From NCBI GenBank assembly GCA_005116745.1, contig SWDS01000002.1, positions 382,311 to 446,310 on the forward strand: a stretch of DNA of 64,000 nucleotides, in the 5' to 3' direction. Below the pieces are notes generated by a model. The model was given only the letters and a program-made list of their open reading frames with translations, made no database searches and was not told the DNA's origin. Positions 20,801-30,672 of the stretch are shown here, piece by piece (the stretch's first letter is position 1; each line of letters begins with the position of its first letter). The DNA is from Nitrospira sp. Lineage in GTDB: Bacteria > Nitrospirota > Nitrospiria > Nitrospirales > Nitrospiraceae. The position numbers were made by a program, and so were the translations under genes.

Positions 20801-23800
20801 TTGAGCGTCCCGTTGCCCACTGCCACTTGCACCGTGCTCAGGTTGCCGTCCACGTCATTGACAGAAATCCCACTCAGCGCCAGGGGTGTGTCCTCATTGA
20901 CGCTCTGCGCGCCCGGAACTGTGTTGAGAGGCGCATCGTTCATCGCGGTCACGCTCACATCGATCGTGTCGGTCACACTCGAGAACGCCGTGGTCCCGCC
21001 GACACCATCGGTGTACTGGACCTGGACATTGTCGACGTACAGATGTCCGGACGCGCTGCTGGACGGTAAGTAGAAGTTGACCCATATACTCTGGCCGACA
21101 AAGGCACTCACGTCTTGAGTGAAGGTACCGGAACCGGTGTTCGATGTCGTCGAGAACGTTCCCAGGTCGGTGTAAGTGCTGCCGTCAAAGATCTGGATTT
21201 TGAAGGTATCGCCGCTGCCGAGTGAGTTCGTGAAGTCGAACGATAGCGTCGCAGACGTCGCACCGCTCAGATCGACTTGCCGACGAACATACTTGCCGCC
21301 GCCAACGGCCTGCAGATCCAGGCCTCCCCCGCTGACGAGAAACGCACCGCCGCTCGCACCGCCAGTTTCATTTTCGGTCCAGTCTGTCGACCAACTGGCG
21401 GTGCCATCGTTGTTACTGTAGGAGACTGTTGAAAACTGATCCCGAACGGTTTGACTCAAGACGGCCGTACCCCCGTTCGTGCCGCTGGTCTGGTCCCACG
21501 CGCAGAAGGTGATGGCATTGGCGCTCGTGCCGTTGTAGCTCGCACTGGGCTGGAAGTAGAGACGGGTGTTGGCATCGGCGGCCAGCAACCGGGCACTGGC
21601 TTCGCTCACCGCGCCGAGCGCCGTCCACGTCGTCCCCCCATTCGTCGTGTAGTACCAGGTCCCGTTCGTCTCGTCAGTCCCGGTGATCGCGATACCCTTC
21701 GCCGCCCCACTGTCCACGTCGGTGATCCCGCCCGTGAAGGCGCTGATCAGCGAACCAACGGCCCCGCTCGGCAGCCCTGCATCCTCCGCGACTGTCAAGG
21801 TCAACGCCGTGTCCCCCAGCACCGGCGCGTCGTTGACTGCATTCACCATGATGGCGACGCTATCGCTGGTTTCCGTTAGATCATTAGCCAAGGCCGAAAT
21901 TTCGTCGGATGAAAGGGCTCGGGTGTAGATGCGGACGTCGTCGACTTTGCCGTTGAGGTAATAGGTGTCGCCTGGATGTTGGCCAATGTAGGTTGTCGTG
22001 GCGCCTGTCCAGTAGATGCTGTTGGTGTTGGTAGCGCTTGCCGCCAATTGTCCGTCGATGAACAGGTTGTGAATATCGTTCGCGTCGTCAAACACGTACA
22101 TGACGTGATGCCAGCCGGTGCCTGCAATAAAGCGCTGGCTGGTGAGGTCTTGCCAGGATCCTGCTCCGGTTTGAATCGATCCTTTGATTCCATTGCCCGT
22201 TTCGTCGAGCGTGATGTGTACTCGGTCGTGCAATGAAATGAATTCCACTCGACCGCTCGACGAGTTGAGATTCACCCAACCCCCAATAGTGACATTCGTC
22301 GGATTGCCGAAGGTGCTGTTGATCGAAACCGAATCACCAGAGCCGTCGAGCGAAAGAACGGTGCCGCGAGTTGCATCGGAGACGGTGATTGCATTGCCGA
22401 CGAACGTACCGTTTTGCGAAACGCCAACACTTTGGTCGTCGGCGTTGCCACCTTCAAACGTGTAGAAGCCGTCCAGGTTGGCAGCCAACGCGGTTTCAAT
22501 CGACAGGTTCACGTTGCCGTTGAAGTTACTGACGGGCGTAAAGGTCAGGCCGTTCAGTGCTGCGTTAATGTCGCTTTCGGTGCCGACGATCACCATCCCG
22601 CCACTGCCGTTACTGCCACCGGGGAAAGTCAGGCCGGTTGTTTGCGAAAGCGTGAGCGTGCCGGAGGGTATCGACAAGCTGACCTGCATCAAGGCGTTCG
22701 TGGAACCGTTCTGATCCGTGACGGTAAGAGCGTTTCCGTTAGCCGCTGAGAACACCAGATTCGTGTCTTCGTTGGTCGATTGCGAACCAGGAACACCACT
22801 GGTTGGCTCGACAGAGACATCGTTCAGCGCAATTGTAAGGGCTTTATCATACGTGGCTCCGCTTCCGTCAGTGACACGAACAGTAACGGAGTGCGTCGCT
22901 TGCGATTCAAAGTTGAGCAGATTGCGATCGGCTACCGTGATCAATCCGCTATCACTATTGATGGAAAACGCACCGGCGACCGTTTGAGTGGTGATGCTGT
23001 ACGTAACAACGTTGGTCGTATCGAGAATATCGTTGGCATTCCACTGAACGATGTAGCCAAAACTGTTTCCTTCGCCTGCGTCGTACCATAGTCCATCGGT
23101 TGGATCCAATCGAGCAGCATCTTCTGCTCCACCCAGGTCGTTGGGCTGAGTGCTGAACCAATTACTATACTGGCCATCTACTCGATAACCGCTATTGGCA
23201 CCATTCCAGAACGTGTCATCAGCGCTCGTACCTTCATACCATCGCCAGGCACCTTCGCTGAGCGTGTCCGAAGCGCCGAGCCAATAATGTGTCGAGCCAC
23301 CTGAAATCTGGCTAAACAGGAACGCATTCTCTGCGGCGTTTTCGATTCGCACGATACTCCCGTTGACACCCGAGAGCGATGTTCCCGCAGCGTTCGACAG
23401 TGCAGTATTCCAGGTGGTTCCAGTGGAAACCAGCTTGTAGAACTTTCCCGTCTCCGCGCTGTATCGTAAATCCGGGTCGGCAGCCAACAATGCCGCAATT
23501 CGGGTTTCGCGTTCAGCATCGGTACCGTAGACCCTACCAACTACCGTTCCGTTGGCCGCATGTTCATCAACGGCGAGTGTTAGAACCGGCGCGTCGGCGA
23601 CAAAGCCAGCTCCGGTGGCATGTTGTACGGTCAGGTTATTGCCTGACACCGCGTCGGTGATCTCGCCACTGGTTGTCAGATCGTTGAAAGTCCAGTTCGC
23701 CAGCATGCCGCTGGTGTTGTCGGGCAGAGGCGCTCCGTAGGCGCTGGAAATTTCAGCTTGAGTACGCACATCATTGAAAATGCGAGCATCGTAGAGCGTT

Positions 23801-26064
23801 CCTTTAAAGGCCTGTGTCGACTGGAATCCGCCACCGACAGAGTCCTGATCATGACCCAATACTAAAGTCCCGCCGGTCGTCACCGTCGCTCCGGTTTGCA
23901 GGCCCGTTCCACCGGCGAAGGAGGTTCCGTTCAAGAAGAACTGCCACGCTCCGGTGGAATTATCCCAGGTCACTGTCAGCGTATTCTTCCCCGTTCCCAC
24001 CAAACTATTGAAGTTGATTGCACTGGTCGTCAAAGTCGTTCCTTTGACAAACAAGGTCAACGAGCCGTTGCTGGCCGTGCGCAGGCAGACTTCGTTTTCC
24101 TGTGTGCTGGTTGCATAGCTCAGGAACGTGTGTTCCACGTTGGCAGTAGAAAGGGAGAACTGAAACTCCAGCGTAAACTGAGTTCGACCTCCAAGGATCG
24201 CACCGCCATTGTCAGCTACCAGGTAGCTGTCATTGCCCGAGCCCTCGTTGAGAACAAGACCGCCCTCAGAAGTTGCTACGGCTTCGATTGCCGAAGGTGC
24301 ACTGTTGCCCGTCGACGTGACCGTCACAGTCGTATCGTAGTTCGCACTGGTGCCGCCATCGCCATCAGTGAGGACATAGCGCACGGTCCGCGCCCCCGTC
24401 GTGGGCGCAGTGGTGTCGGTGTTCTCATAAGTGATGTTCTGCACCAGCGCCGTCCCCGCTGTCGGCGTGGCACTGGTGTTCAGCGTGATGACCAGGTTGC
24501 TCCCGCCGCTGCCGCCCGTGAACGTGCCGATGGTGGTTCCGCCGTAGGTGATCGTGTTGCTACTCACACCAATCTGCCCAGCGCCGGTCCCCTGGTTGCG
24601 AATGCTGAGCACATCTTCCACGCTGTCACTGCCGGCAGTGATGCTGACCGTGAGAGTCCCCGTATCAAAGTTGGCGTTATCAGAGTCGGCGACCAGCGCG
24701 TTGCCACCTTGCTCGATCACCACCGCCCCATCGCCCTCGTTATAGGCCAGACTGTCACCGCTCAAGCTTGTGATGATCGGCGCGTCGTTGGTTTGGTAGC
24801 TGACCTGCACGTTGTCGACGTAGAGCCGCTCGCCCCCGCCGGTTCCTGTGACGATGAATTGAATTCTGGTGTTGGCACTCATGTATCCGGACAGGTCGAG
24901 GCTCGCTGCGCCACTTCCGATATTGGCGGCGCTGGAGAAGATTCCGCCACCCAAGGTGGAGTAGTTCGCACCTCCGTCGGTCGAGACGCGCACCTCGATG
25001 CGGTCGGCACCAAGGAGGGAGTTCGTGTAATCAAATGTCAGGGTGGCGCTTGTCGCTCCACTGAGGTTGACGCCACGGCTGATGGCGTTCCCGACGGTAT
25101 CGGTGTCGATACGGAGCTGTGAGGAGTTCACTCGCACATCCCCACCACTTGCGCCACCGCCGCCAGCATCCGTTTCAGACCAGCTAGTGGACCATGATTG
25201 TGTCCCGTTGTTATTGCTGTAGGAGTCCGCCGAGAACGTATCCCTCACGGTCTCGATCCCCAGAATTCCGGCCCAGTTCATTTGCGCGTCGTAGCCGACA
25301 GCTAGCGACGTCTCGATAACCCCAGTCTGGACTTCGAATTCCCAATTCCCCCCGAGAGAAATATGTCCGGTCTCGTCGGTGCTCGCCTGCACATCCGCAC
25401 CGGTCATTTCCGCCAGCAAGTTGACTGCGACCTGCCCAGTTTCCCCCTCGGCGAAGTCGCAGCCATAGACGAGGATGTCGGCCTGTTCCGAGAGCACTTG
25501 TTGGATCGTCGCGAGTTCGTCGACGTATTGGCCAGACATCGTGTCCACGTTGAGCGTGCCGGTACCGAGTTGCAACGTACCGGCATCGCCGTGCGAGATG
25601 ATGTGAATGGCATCGATCCCGGTCCGGCCTGCTAGGGCGCCAGCCATCTGCTCGACCCCGTCTTGCGCGCCGTTGAGCATGATCACTTCGATGTTGGGGT
25701 ACATCCCGTTCAGGAGTTCTCGGTAATTGGGCACGGTCGGATCTACGAAGACCACCTCTGTTGTGGACTCGCCAGGGTTATAGGTCGTAATGGCTTGAAG
25801 CAGTTCTGGCGACTCATTCTCTACCGCGGTTGGCTCGCCACTGTCTTCTGCAGACACAGCCGACTCGGCCTGCTCCTGTGCGACTTGTTCTTGATTGACT
25901 TCCGATGCCGTGGCCGTAGCTGCAGCATCAAACATGAGGCGAGATTCAAGGGAGAGAAGCGACAGCTTCGGTCGAGCCGCCCCTGGCGCCTTGGACGCCG
26001 GCTTGGGGGTGCTGCTCGGCTGAGGATTTGTCTGTTGCTGTGGCTTTTTCTTTCGCCAGAACAT
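11845..26064 (-). CDS. giant DUF4347 / LEPRxLL-like surface protein with lectin, LamG and cadherin-type repeats
   Basis: A 4739-residue protein. A basic N-terminus leads to a LEPRxLL-like motif ([12 protein letters not shown], residues 39-50). DUF4347 follows at about 102-258, with IISHGDAG and YGCDFAEG. Then come a ConA-like module (265-430), LamG-type modules (about 590-790 and 1200-1395) and a C-type-lectin-like domain (850-1012, with HYWLGASD and a WxxxQPND loop). Cadherin/VCBS-type repeats occupy most of the rest, with a delta-60 repeat array at about 2122-2512. Near the end are a Pro-rich linker (4500-4570), one membrane helix (about 4650-4675) and a basic tail. It is presumably a secreted or cell-surface adhesin for aggregation or polysaccharide binding. 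No type I secretion genes are in the window. Confidence 0.9.
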   Translation of the reverse strand: MFWRKKKPQQQTNPQPSSTPKPASKAPGAARPKLSLLSLESRLMFDAAATATASEVNQEQVAQEQAESAVSAEDSGEPTAVENESPELLQAITTYNPGESTTEVVFVDPTVPNYRELLNGMYPNIEVIMLNGAQDGVEQMAGALAGRTGIDAIHIISHGDAGTLQLGTGTLNVDTMSGQYVDELATIQQVLSEQADILVYGCDFAEGETGQVAVNLLAEMTGADVQASTDETGHISLGGNWEFEVQTGVIETSLAVGYDAQMNWAGILGIETVRDTFSADSYSNNNGTQSWSTSWSETDAGGGGASGGDVRVNSSQLRIDTDTVGNAISRGVNLSGATSATLTFDYTNSLLGADRIEVRVSTDGGANYSTLGGGIFSSAANIGSGAASLDLSGYMSANTRIQFIVTGTGGGERLYVDNVQVSYQTNDAPIITSLSGDSLAYNEGDGAVVIEQGGNALVADSDNANFDTGTLTVSITAGSDSVEDVLSIRNQGTGAGQIGVSSNTITYGGTTIGTFTGGSGGSNLVITLNTSATPTAGTALVQNITYENTDTTAPTTGARTVRYVLTDGDGGTSANYDTTVTVTSTGNSAPSAIEAVATSEGGLVLNEGSGNDSYLVADNGGAILGGRTQFTLEFQFSLSTANVEHTFLSYATSTQENEVCLRTASNGSLTLFVKGTTLTTSAINFNSLVGTGKNTLTVTWDNSTGAWQFFLNGTSFAGGTGLQTGATVTTGGTLVLGHDQDSVGGGFQSTQAFKGTLYDARIFNDVRTQAEISSAYGAPLPDNTSGMLANWTFNDLTTSGEITDAVSGNNLTVQHATGAGFVADAPVLTLAVDEHAANGTVVGRVYGTDAERETRIAALLAADPDLRYSAETGKFYKLVSTGTTWNTALSNAAGTSLSGVNGSIVRIENAAENAFLFSQISGGSTHYWLGASDTLSEGAWRWYEGTSADDTFWNGANSGYRVDGQYSNWFSTQPNDLGGAEDAARLDPTDGLWYDAGEGNSFGYIVQWNANDILDTTNVVTYSITTQTVAGAFSINSDSGLITVADRNLLNFESQATHSVTVRVTDGSGATYDKALTIALNDVSVEPTSGVPGSQSTNEDTNLVFSAANGNALTVTDQNGSTNALMQVSLSIPSGTLTLSQTTGLTFPGGSNGSGGMVIVGTESDINAALNGLTFTPVSNFNGNVNLSIETALAANLDGFYTFEGGNADDQSVGVSQNGTFVGNAITVSDATRGTVLSLDGSGDSVSINSTFGNPTNVTIGGWVNLNSSSGRVEFISLHDRVHITLDETGNGIKGSIQTGAGSWQDLTSQRFIAGTGWHHVMYVFDDANDIHNLFIDGQLAASATNTNSIYWTGATTTYIGQHPGDTYYLNGKVDDVRIYTRALSSDEISALANDLTETSDSVAIMVNAVNDAPVLGDTALTLTVAEDAGLPSGAVGSLISAFTGGITDVDSGAAKGIAITGTDETNGTWYYTTNGGTTWTALGAVSEASARLLAADANTRLYFQPSASYNGTSANAITFCAWDQTSGTNGGTAVLSQTVRDQFSTVSYSNNDGTASWSTDWTENETGGASGGAFLVSGGGLDLQAVGGGKYVRRQVDLSGATSATLSFDFTNSLGSGDTFKIQIFDGSTYTDLGTFSTTSNTGSGTFTQDVSAFVGQSIWVNFYLPSSSASGHLYVDNVQVQYTDGVGGTTAFSSVTDTIDVSVTAMNDAPLNTVPGAQSVNEDTPLALSGISVNDVDGNLSTVQVAVGNGTLNVTLSGGATISSGSNGTNTLTLSGSQADINATLASLIYQGATDFAGADTLTVTSTDSNSGTDVDTVAITVTAVNDAPIRTTGTVSNLTVSEDAGLVSLGLGSVTYSPAGGADESGQTLTYAVTALPSGTIGNVYLADGTTLVTLSSYTLAEIQGMQFQPTANASGVTAFQFNVYDSGGTTNSGANTISQFILLTVTAVNDAPTITNLSGDSLSYSEGDGPVVVEQSGNALVADVDSTNLDTGTLTVSIPSGGDSAEDVLSIRNQGTGAGQIGVSGSSVTYAGVTIGTFTGGSSGNSLVITLNASATPTAVTALVQNITYENTDTTAPTTGARTVRYVLTDGDGGISANYDTTVTVTAQNDAPSFDGGTGTTITDFSSGVDYGNGVAIQPDGKLLVGGYASVSGTDMFAVARFTTSGALDTTFGGGTGKITTDISAGSDQAQAITVQSDGKILLAGYGSTNDFQVVRYNSDGTLDTTFSGDGKITTSVAAGADRAYALMVQPDGKIVVAGSSNNGANDDVALVRYNSDGTLDTTFNGTGMLTTAVGAGADVASAVAVQTDGKIVVTGYTVGASEDLVVVRYNADGTLDTSFNGTGKVSTDIAGLNDRATGVVVQSDGKILVSGYTNNNFLVVRYNADGTLDTSFNGTGKVTTGVGGGGAGANALTVQSDGKIVVAGYGLASTTDFAVVRYNSSGALDTSFGGTGKVTVAMGTGTDIATGVVIQPDGKIVIGGRTNSGNWDFAAARLNSDGTLDSQFGATLTNTLDGTPTFTEGGVAVVLDANVQIFDAELSTANNFSGATLTLTRNGGANAEDVFSATGTLSLSGGNVVVSGTTIGTYTNSGGALQFTFNSNATNTLVNQAMQQIAYSNSSDTPPASAQITWTFNDSNSGSQGTGGALQATGSTTVTIIATNDAPTITNLSGDSLSYSEGDGAVVIEQSGNALVADVDSANLDTGTLTVSIPVGGDSAEDVLSIRNQGTGAGQIGVSGSNVTYGGVTIGTFAGGSGGSNLVITLNASATPTAVTALVHHITYENTDTNAPTTGARTVRYVLTDGDGGISANYDTTVTVSGVNDRPETADVSASGAEDAASISVTLSATDVDGTISDFRLFSLPANGTLYLDAGLTTPAAIATNYAATSGALMLYFVPTSNWNGSTGFSYISVDDLGASDLSTAWADITVTAVNDAPTITNLSGDSLAYSEGAGAVVIEQGGNVTVGDVDSTDFNTGTLTVSIPVGGDSAEDVLSIRNQGTGAGQIGVSGSTITYQGVTIGTFTGGSSGSDLVITLNSNATPTSVTALMRNITYENTDTAAPTTGARTVRYVLTDGDGGTSANYDTTVTVTAVNDAPVLTNGGAVGAGEDSGGNPFFGVVTVTDSDSADFNGGTLTATISAGGESTDRLALLAVGGVSLSGSNVLVSGVTVGTWAGGTGGTPLTVSFNANAQAAQVQAVYQSITYTTTSDTPTLGVRTISVVVTDGDGGTSNTGTGTVNLTTANNDQPVFSNLNGTPTYTEGGAAVVLDADVTIFDAELSAANNFNGATLTLTRNGGADAQDVFYSGAGTLSLFGGNVNVSGITIGTYVSGAGTLELTFNSNATQALVNSAMQQITYHNTSDAPPATVQVDWTFNDGNSGTQGSGGALTATGSTTVTIIATNDAPVITPVAPDVTFVEGGLAQLIDATGTIVDVDSANFDGGVLTVSISANGTADDRLMVGNFGTGPGQVGVSGSNVTYEGTVIGTVSGGTSGSDSLVITFNASAMPTAVQEVYRSIQFNNVSDNPSTATRTLTIGLTDGDGGTATPQNKLVYVQGTNDAPVLTFGEGDKNFTEGALAVMIDALPTISDLDSSNFDTGTLTITISVNPSVDDRVELLNTGMSAGQIGVSGTNVYYGGTLIGTQSGGIGAAPFVVTFNANADASVVGAVMANIRFWVAGDAPSTATRTVEAVLTDGDGGTSLTASKQITVTAVNDAPTITSLSGDSLSYSEGDGAVVIEQGGNALVADVDSTNLDTGTLTVSIPVGGDSAEDVLSIRNQGTGAGQIGVSGPNITYGGTVIGTYAGGSSGSNLVITLSSNATPAAVTALTQNITYENTDTTAPTTGARTVRFVLTDGDGGTSANYDTTVTVSGANDAPVNTVPGAQTVTEDTPLSLSGVSVNDVDGNMSSVQLGVLNGTVTVTLQGGATISAGSNGTNTLTLSGSQVDINATLATLVYQGTLNFNGSDTLTVTSTDANSGSDVDTVAIIVTAVNDPTTITGGTSGSGNEDTTVTGTLTATDAEGLSDGTVFSVSTGATNGTASIDPATGLWSYSPNADWNGSDSFTVTITDDAGNSSTQVISVTVTPVVDLTNDSLTTNEDTAISANVLTGTNGATADSFEGTPVLTSVTQGANGSVTFLANGTVTYTPNANFTGLDSFTYTITSGGVTETATVTVNVTAVNDPTVVTGGTSGSGAEDTTVTGTLTATDAEGLSDGSVFSVSTGATNGSASIDPATGLWSYSPTADYNGSDSFTVTITDDAGNSSTQVISVTVTPVNDAPTLTVNTGSTVAEGGTDTIGSSELAVTDIEQTAAQLVYTIGTGPAYGRLELTTAPGVSTTTFTQADIAANQLVYVHDGSETTSDSFTFTVNDGAGGVSGSTTMTLTITPVNDTPTITSGGAGPTAAINVAENVSAVTIVTGADVDLPAQALTYNLSGGADQARFTINTATGALNFTAPPDFEVATDANGDNVYVVQVQVTDSQGASTTQTIQVTVADVVEGVLPTPTPPPVLLPTTPPSPTGPEPVPSRPLGPVEPPTDALPQAPVLPESRSAPAESHPATVLPSPTERLVVIRPEEPRATIDEAKDSVLFPWIDEARRLLLTGLLGESTPTPESEQDEKSQSVSDLLFSKLDEMTASLEQAMGVSQEQHVMTVRIAAVTGTALSAGFIAWALRSGTLLASFMATMPAWRHFDPLPVLGGSRSEWARRRKEAEQDQQAENTQFKGLKHLLDLGLPPDPKP
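13235..13520 (-). repeat. VCBS/cadherin-type module, near-identical copy A
   Basis: This stretch of the giant gene encodes a module running from [17 protein letters not shown] to [12 protein letters not shown]. It differs from copy B at 13805-14090 at only a small number of bases by eye. Such similarity within one gene indicates a recent internal duplication or gene conversion. Confidence 0.8.
13805..14090 (-). repeat. VCBS/cadherin-type module, near-identical copy B
   Basis: Second copy of the module at 13235-13520, separated by a different module containing [18 protein letters not shown]. The few differences cluster around the YSPNADWNG / YSPTADYNG loop and the flanks. Confidence 0.8.
14455..14915 (-). 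repeat. [13 protein letters not shown] module, one of five copies in the giant gene
   Basis: Module of about 155 residues beginning [16 protein letters not shown] and ending in a YDTTVTV strand. Other copies lie at about 16790-17255, 17590-18070, 19735-20210 and 24310-24780. One complete and one truncated copy lie in the separate remnant gene at 26.3-28.4 kb. Each carries [20 protein letters not shown] and a TGARTVR-x-VLTDGDGG core. Copies are similar at DNA level, so this array can recombine. Confidence 0.85.
18530..19700 (-). repeat. array of about seven delta-60-type repeats inside the giant gene
   Basis: Residues about 2122-2512 consist of roughly 55-60-residue units with the pattern VxxQxDGKIxVxGY, then an FxVxRYNxDGTLDTxFxGxGK segment. 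This is the delta-60 repeat pattern, probably forming a beta-propeller-like disc of about seven blades. It is inserted between cadherin-type modules and differs from them in sequence style. Confidence 0.8.
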
Positions 26065-27201
26065 CGCTCGATTTCCCCCCGGCCCGCTACAAAATGGGTC
26101 TCATCTTTATCGGCTCAAGATAGCCAGGACTAGAGATCCGGTGCACGGCGTACAGATATTGGTCCAGTAAGAAGCATATGGAGACAGAAAGAACGCGCAT
26201 CAACCGCTAGGAACGACCTGGAAAGAACCTTTAGCTGATGTGGTGAGGGGAACGGAATGTGTTTCGAGGACAAACTACGGCAACCTGGATCGTCGGCCTA
26301 TTTGCTTGATCGTGGAACCGATCCCTCTTCATCTTCATTCGATTTCCCAGGTTTCGTATCGGATGTAGGCCCTTGAGGAAGCCCACGTATTCGCCTGCTC
26401 ATGACCGTCATCTTGTCTTTCATCCCAGTACGTCCGTGCAGCAGCGTCATACCCGCTAACCCAGCGGCCATTGGCATATCCAGTCCGCTGGATTCGTCTG
26501 ATGTCGTTTCCATCCCCTCTGCATGCTGCACAGTCGGGTTGTGTGATTCCAGGCTGGCAACGTCCTGGTTCCCCGTTGCCTCGAGATTTGCTGCGATCCC
26601 CTCCCTCTTGTCGGAAGAGGTAGGTAGATTCTGCTTCCCTCCTACAATAGCCGCCTGTTCAACAACCGCTGTATGAGCAAGGTGTGGAAGATCTTTTGCT
26701 GAAGCAATGATAGCGTCCCCTCTGAATGACGGTTCAGGTCTCACTTCGATCGACATCCCCAAGTCGGCCAGTGGATGGACTTCCACCTCACTGATTGTGT
26801 TCGCGCTCCCCACTACCGGAGCCACCGGCTTCACAGCTCCTAGGACCGCTATCACCGTATTCGACTCCGAAGAACCATCTAAGTTTGGCGCTTCGTTCAC
26901 ATTGGTCAGGTTGATGGTAAAGGTCTCGTCATAGGTGAGGCCCCCCGCATCCGTCACCCGCACCGTCACGCTGTGGATCGTCGCACTCTCGTAATCCAAC
27001 AAGGTGCCATCAGCCACGGTGATCTCACCCGTGACGCTGTTGATCGCAAAGCGCCCGCCGGCCGTGTCGGTTAAACTGTAGCTCTGCGTATCACTGGTAT
27101 CGGGATCGGTTCCCGTGACGATGCCCACGAGCGTCCCATTGGCCGCGTTCTCCGCTACCGTGTTGGCTGACAGAGCCAGATCCGTCGGCGCATCATTGAC
27201 G

Positions 27202-27502
27202 GCACTGACCGTCACCGTTGTGTCATAGTTCGGACTGGTGCCCCCGTCCCCATCGGTCAGCACAAACCGCACGGTACGCGCCCCCGTCGTCGGCGCATTG
27301 GTGTCGGTGTTCAGATAGGTGATGTTGCGCACCAGCGCGGTGACTGCCGTAGGCGTGGCACTGCTGTTCAACGTGATCGCCAAGTGGCTGCCGCTGCTGC
27401 CCCCGGTAAACGTCCCGATGGTCACCCCTTGATAGGTCACCGTGCTGCCGCTCACGCCGATCTGGCCCGCCCCACTGCCTTGGTGCCGGATGCTCAGCAC
27501 AT
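27202..27502. repeat. 301-bp perfect direct repeat, copy A
   Basis: Base-by-base comparison by eye shows 27202-27502 identical to 28126-28426 with a constant offset of 924 and no gap. It encodes the LSIRHQGSGAG module. Perfect identity over 301 bases points to a recent duplication or conversion. Confidence 0.92.
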
Positions 27503-28125
27503 CTTCCGCGCTGTCGCCCCCAACCGGGATGGACACGGTGAGGGTCCCGGTGTCGAAGTTCGTGCTATCCACATCGGCCACCAGCGCGTTGCCACTTTCG
27601 ATCACCACCGCCCCTGCCCCCTCGCTGTACGCCCGGCTGTCCCCGCTCAAGCTCGCAATCGTCGAGGCATCGTTCACGGCCGTCACGGTCACATTCACGG
27701 TGTCGGTCGCACTGGAGAAGGCGGTGATCCCCCCATTGCTCGCCGTGCTCACCTTCGTCCCCGCCGTGCCGCTGCTCTGGTCCCACGCCCGCACCGTCAG
27801 GGCCGCGCTGCTCGTCCCACTGTAGTTGGCCCTTGGGGCAAAATACAGGCGCGTGCTGGCATTGTCCGCCAGGAGCAGCGCCGAGGTGTTGCTCACCGTA
27901 CCCACCGCCGTCCAGGTCGTGCCTCCGTTTCTGGTGTAGTACCAGGTCCCGTTCGTCTGATTGCTCCCCGTGATGGCGAGGCCCTTGGACGCCCCACTGT
28001 CCACATCGGTGATGCCCCCGGTGAAGGTACTGATCACACTCCCTACCGCCCCACTCGGCACCCCCGCATCTTCCGTCACCGTGAGCGTCAACGCCGTATC
28101 CGCCAACACCGGCGCATCATTGACA

Positions 28126-28426
28126 GCACTGACCGTCACCGTTGTGTCATAGTTCGGACTGGTGCCCCCGTCCCCATCGGTCAGCACAAACCGCACGGTA
28201 CGCGCCCCCGTCGTCGGCGCATTGGTGTCGGTGTTCAGATAGGTGATGTTGCGCACCAGCGCGGTGACTGCCGTAGGCGTGGCACTGCTGTTCAACGTGA
28301 TCGCCAAGTGGCTGCCGCTGCTGCCCCCGGTAAACGTCCCGATGGTCACCCCTTGATAGGTCACCGTGCTGCCGCTCACGCCGATCTGGCCCGCCCCACT
28401 GCCTTGGTGCCGGATGCTCAGCACAT
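28126..28426. repeat. 301-bp perfect direct repeat, copy B (ends at the truncation point)
   Basis: Second copy of 27202-27502. Its end at 28426 coincides with the loss of all similarity to the cadherin-type modules, so the repeat boundary and the gene truncation are the same event or adjacent events. Confidence 0.92.
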
Positions 28427-28458
28427 GCGGTGAAAAGGAGAACATTATCAAAACATCC

Positions 28459-28566
28459 TCAAAAGATTATGAACAGACTCTCATACCTCGGATCAAAACC
28501 CATGTCGGCGTCGCTCGTTGTGGTCCACGTCAGAACCAGCATGATCAGCAGCGCCGTCTGTCTCAT
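28459..28566 (-). pseudogene. 5' stub of a small secreted protein gene
   Basis: An ATG at 28566 behind an excellent AAGGAGG site opens a frame of 35 codons that begins MRQTALLIMLVLTW, a clear signal-peptide core. It continues DADMGFDPRYESLF and then hits TGA at 28459-28461. The mature part would be under 20 residues. Because it ends about 30 bases from the truncated cadherin gene, I interpret it as the beginning of a gene cut by the same rearrangement. A genuine tiny secreted peptide cannot be excluded. Confidence 0.45.
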
Positions 28567-28797
28567 GGCCGCCTCCTTGCAACCAGTTCATCGCGGCCTA
28601 GCATACAGGATGACTGTGACATCGGAGGTCCCATCTGAAAAGATTTCCTTGCCGCGCATTGTCCTCGACTCAGGGAAGGGTTTCCGACAGCTGGTGCGGT
28701 CCTCGCGCTGAGCCTGGCGTGACATCCAAGGTCCCTGCCGATGCCGGCGTGCCGCCCGCTCACGATCCGGCCAAGCCCGGCGTTCCAGGGAGAACGA

Positions 28798-28826
28798 TTG
28801 ACATCTGCCTCCTCTATGCATACGAT
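28798..28826 (+). promoter_or_regulatory. sigma-70-type promoter for vapBC
   Basis: A perfect -35 box TTGACA (28798-28803), a 17-base spacer and TACGAT (28821-28826) lie 27 bases upstream of the antitoxin start, which also has an AAAGGTG ribosome site. Confidence 0.6.
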
Positions 28827-28852
28827 ACCGGCATATCAAACAAAGGTGATGG

Positions 28853-29092
28853 ATGCGGACAACCTTGGATCTCAACGAGAAGCTTATTCGAAAACTGATG
28901 GATGTGACCTCCGCCAAAACCAAGACTGATGCCATCCATCAAGCGGCATCGGAATTGATTCGAAGAAAAAAACTGGATGAGCTCAAGTCCTTGAGCGGCA
29001 AGATCCATCTCGACCTGGATTGGAGAACGCTAGAACAGACCGAGATCCACCATCAAGCCTCGTTGAAACGCCGCCGTCATGGTCATCGCTGA
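28853..29092 (+). CDS. vapB: VapB-type antitoxin
   Basis: A 79-residue protein beginning MRTTLDLNEKLI, the ribbon-helix-helix signature of VapB antitoxins. A helix follows (DAIHQAASELIRRKK), then a C-terminal tail of acidic and aromatic residues (HLDLDWRTLEQTE) that would wrap the toxin. The antitoxin neutralises the PIN ribonuclease encoded next and autoregulates the operon. The toxin gene overlaps its 3' end by 14 bases, consistent with coupled translation. A good promoter lies directly upstream. Confidence 0.9.
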   Translation: MRTTLDLNEKLIRKLMDVTSAKTKTDAIHQAASELIRRKKLDELKSLSGKIHLDLDWRTLEQTEIHHQASLKRRRHGHR

Positions 29093-29480
29093 TACCTCCG
29101 TCTGGATTCCATTCTTTAATCGCCCGGATTCGCCTGAAAAAGCCGCCCTCGACTTGCTCATTGACGCCGACGAGGTCGTCCTGGTCGGGGTGGTGCTGGC
29201 TGAATTGCTCCAGGGTTGCCGCGCCTCATCGGAACGGGAGACCCTTTCCGAAGCCTTGCTGGCCTTGCCCTACTATGAAGTGACTCAATCCACTTGGTCA
29301 CAGACGGGTGACCTTTCGGCACAGTTGCTTCGGAAAGGCCTGACCTTGCCGCTGTCGGATCTGATCATCGCCGCGTTGGCGATCGAACACCACTGCCCGG
29401 TGTACAGCCTGGATACCCACTTCAAAAAGATTCCGGGTGTGCGTCTGTATCTGCCCGCATCACGCCGATCGTTCTCATAG
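29079..29480 (+). CDS. vapC: VapC-type PIN-domain ribonuclease toxin
   Basis: A 133-residue PIN-domain protein. It opens VIADTSVWIPFF with the first catalytic Asp, has a conserved Glu in VVLAELLQG, the central DLIIAALAIEHHCPVYSLD with the later acidic residues, and ends in a short strand. PIN toxins are magnesium-dependent endoribonucleases that cleave tRNA or rRNA. The start inside the antitoxin gene is supported by the 14-base overlap common to such pairs. Its 3' end overlaps the convergent WYL fragment by 6 bases. Confidence 0.93.
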   Translation: MVIADTSVWIPFFNRPDSPEKAALDLLIDADEVVLVGVVLAELLQGCRASSERETLSEALLALPYYEVTQSTWSQTGDLSAQLLRKGLTLPLSDLIIAALAIEHHCPVYSLDTHFKKIPGVRLYLPASRRSFS

Positions 29481-30002
29481 CGTTGAGCCGGAGTTCCTTC
29501 GTAGAATAGAGTCGGCCTCTTCCACAACAGCCACTCGAAGACCGTTGGGACGGACGACCCGGACCCCGCTTCCAAAGCTGAGAATCCAGCCGACGAGTTC
29601 CCGGCTGTCGGCGATGGTCATGGCCATCCGCAACTTGCCGCCAGGCACCCGTGTCAGTTGTTGACTCGGATGCCAGACACGATCTTTCGCCCAGGCAGCC
29701 GTCCTTTTCTCAAAGATCAGCTCCACCTCGATGCGTGGCCCCCTCATGACGGTCAACGAGTCTTCGACGAAGGCCTCAAAGTCGAAATGCAAGGGGATTT
29801 GATACGGACGATCGGTGGGCGTGACAGACGTGATTCGCTCGATGGCGAACATGCGCGGTTCTTTCCGAAGATGACAATAGCCGATGAGATACAGGCCGCC
29901 GGAGGCATACCAGAGCCGGTAGGGATCGACCTCCCGCCGGGTCACACGCCCACGTGCGGCAGAATCGTAGCGCATCTGGATCTGCTTCTTTGAGGCTTCC
30001 AC
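29475..30002 (-). pseudogene. WYL-domain regulator lacking its DNA-binding half
   Basis: A 175-residue open frame covers a WYL domain (VTRREVDPYRLWYASGGLYLIGYCH, then MFAIERI) plus a WYL C-terminal extension (WILSFGSGVRVVRPNGL). Typical members are 300-330 residues, with an N-terminal winged-helix of about 150 residues that is missing here. Only a GTG at 30002 can start it, and no clear ribosome site is present. The upstream frame continues with Cys-rich sequence that does not resemble an HTH. I read it as a 5'-truncated transcription factor, though short WYL-only proteins exist. Confidence 0.65.
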
Positions 30003-30182
30003 TCGGGAGCAACAGTTGTCAGGAAAGAAATTCCCACCAATTCTCAGGCAACGCTCGCCTCCACACGACCTACAGGATTCAATAATCAGGGGGTTGTTTT
30101 TTCTATTTCACGCGTACAAAATATCCCCGCGTTGTCAGTCCGGACCTAATCGTCAACCACCATAAGAGAGAGGGGCACAACC

Positions 30183-30599
30183 GTGAGTCTGCGAAATCTT
30201 CTACGGCTTATTCTTGCAGTCGGGGTCTTCGGTACCGCCGGCCCAGTCTGGGCGTATGATCCAAGTCCAAATATCGGTACCGACCTGGCTGCGTGTGACC
30301 TGGTCATCTTTTCTACGTTCACACCGCCTCCCTTTTCCGCAGAGAAGAACAATGTCACCGTGGCACCAAAATCCGAGTTTTCATTCCTTGCATCCAAAGC
30401 CACGACTTCCGCAAGCATCATGGTAAAGATCAAGGAAGAAAAAGTTCCGGTCACCGTCACTTCAGTCGGATACGGATTCCAGGTCAAGGGGAAGCTGCCT
30501 CCCAGCATCAAGGGCAGCTACATCCGACTCGATATTTTCGCCAAAGGACCCGGTGACTGTGACAAAACCGATGGGTGGCTACTCAAGGTAGGGAACTGA
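30183..30599 (+). CDS. small secreted protein, paralogue of the one at 38.8 kb
   Basis: A 138-residue exported protein with a GTG start behind AGAGAGGGG. The signal peptide ends at VWAYD. The mature part has a CDLVIFSTFTPPPF segment, a strand-rich core (VKIKEEKVPVTVTSVGYGFQVKGKLP) and the C-terminal GDCDKTDGWLLKVGN. Two Cys residues could form a disulphide. The gene at 38849 shares the same layout and the ends FSTF, VPVTV and GDGWLLKVGK, so the two are paralogues. I recognise no family; a beta-sandwich in the periplasm or on the surface is a guess from the strand pattern. Confidence 0.8.
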   Translation: MSLRNLLRLILAVGVFGTAGPVWAYDPSPNIGTDLAACDLVIFSTFTPPPFSAEKNNVTVAPKSEFSFLASKATTSASIMVKIKEEKVPVTVTSVGYGFQVKGKLPPSIKGSYIRLDIFAKGPGDCDKTDGWLLKVGN

Positions 30600-30607
30600 C
30601 CGTTGCC

Positions 30608-30646
30608 ACAACGATGTGGGCGGGACTCCCCTGCCCATGTCGTTGT
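30608..30646 (+). terminator. hairpin just after the secreted-protein gene
   Basis: A stem of about 17 bp, including G-T pairs, links ACAACGATGTGGGCGGG with its partner arm ending TCGTTGT, with a short ACTCC loop, nine bases past the stop codon. No T-run follows, so termination would be imperfect. Confidence 0.45.
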
Positions 30647-30672
30647 CCCGACACTCGCCGACATCCTCCTTA

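Larger units (their letters stand above)
26298..28426 (-). pseudogene. N-terminally truncated cadherin-repeat surface protein gene
   Basis: An open frame of about 709 codons encodes the C-terminal part of a relative of the giant protein. It has one truncated [17 protein letters not shown] module, one complete copy of it, an RapA2-like segment, a cadherin domain (residues about 422-520 of the open frame, DLALSANTVAENAANG onward) and a tail with a short hydrophobic stretch. It has no signal, no LEPRxLL-like motif and no DUF4347. Repeat homology stops abruptly at 28426, in the middle of a module. The nearest ATG (28451) lies in unrelated sequence and has no good ribosome site. I therefore read it as the 3' part of a broken gene. 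Confidence 0.72.

Noticed and set aside
14455-24780. Regularly repeated units that might suggest a CRISPR array
   Set aside because: Units are about 460-480 bases, coding, diverged and unevenly spaced within one reading frame. There are no short identical repeats with unique spacers and no cas genes.
28588-28725. 45-codon frame on the minus strand upstream of the signal-peptide stub
   Set aside because: The composition is weakly protein-like, but the ribosome site is poor and no family or conservation can be seen from one sequence.
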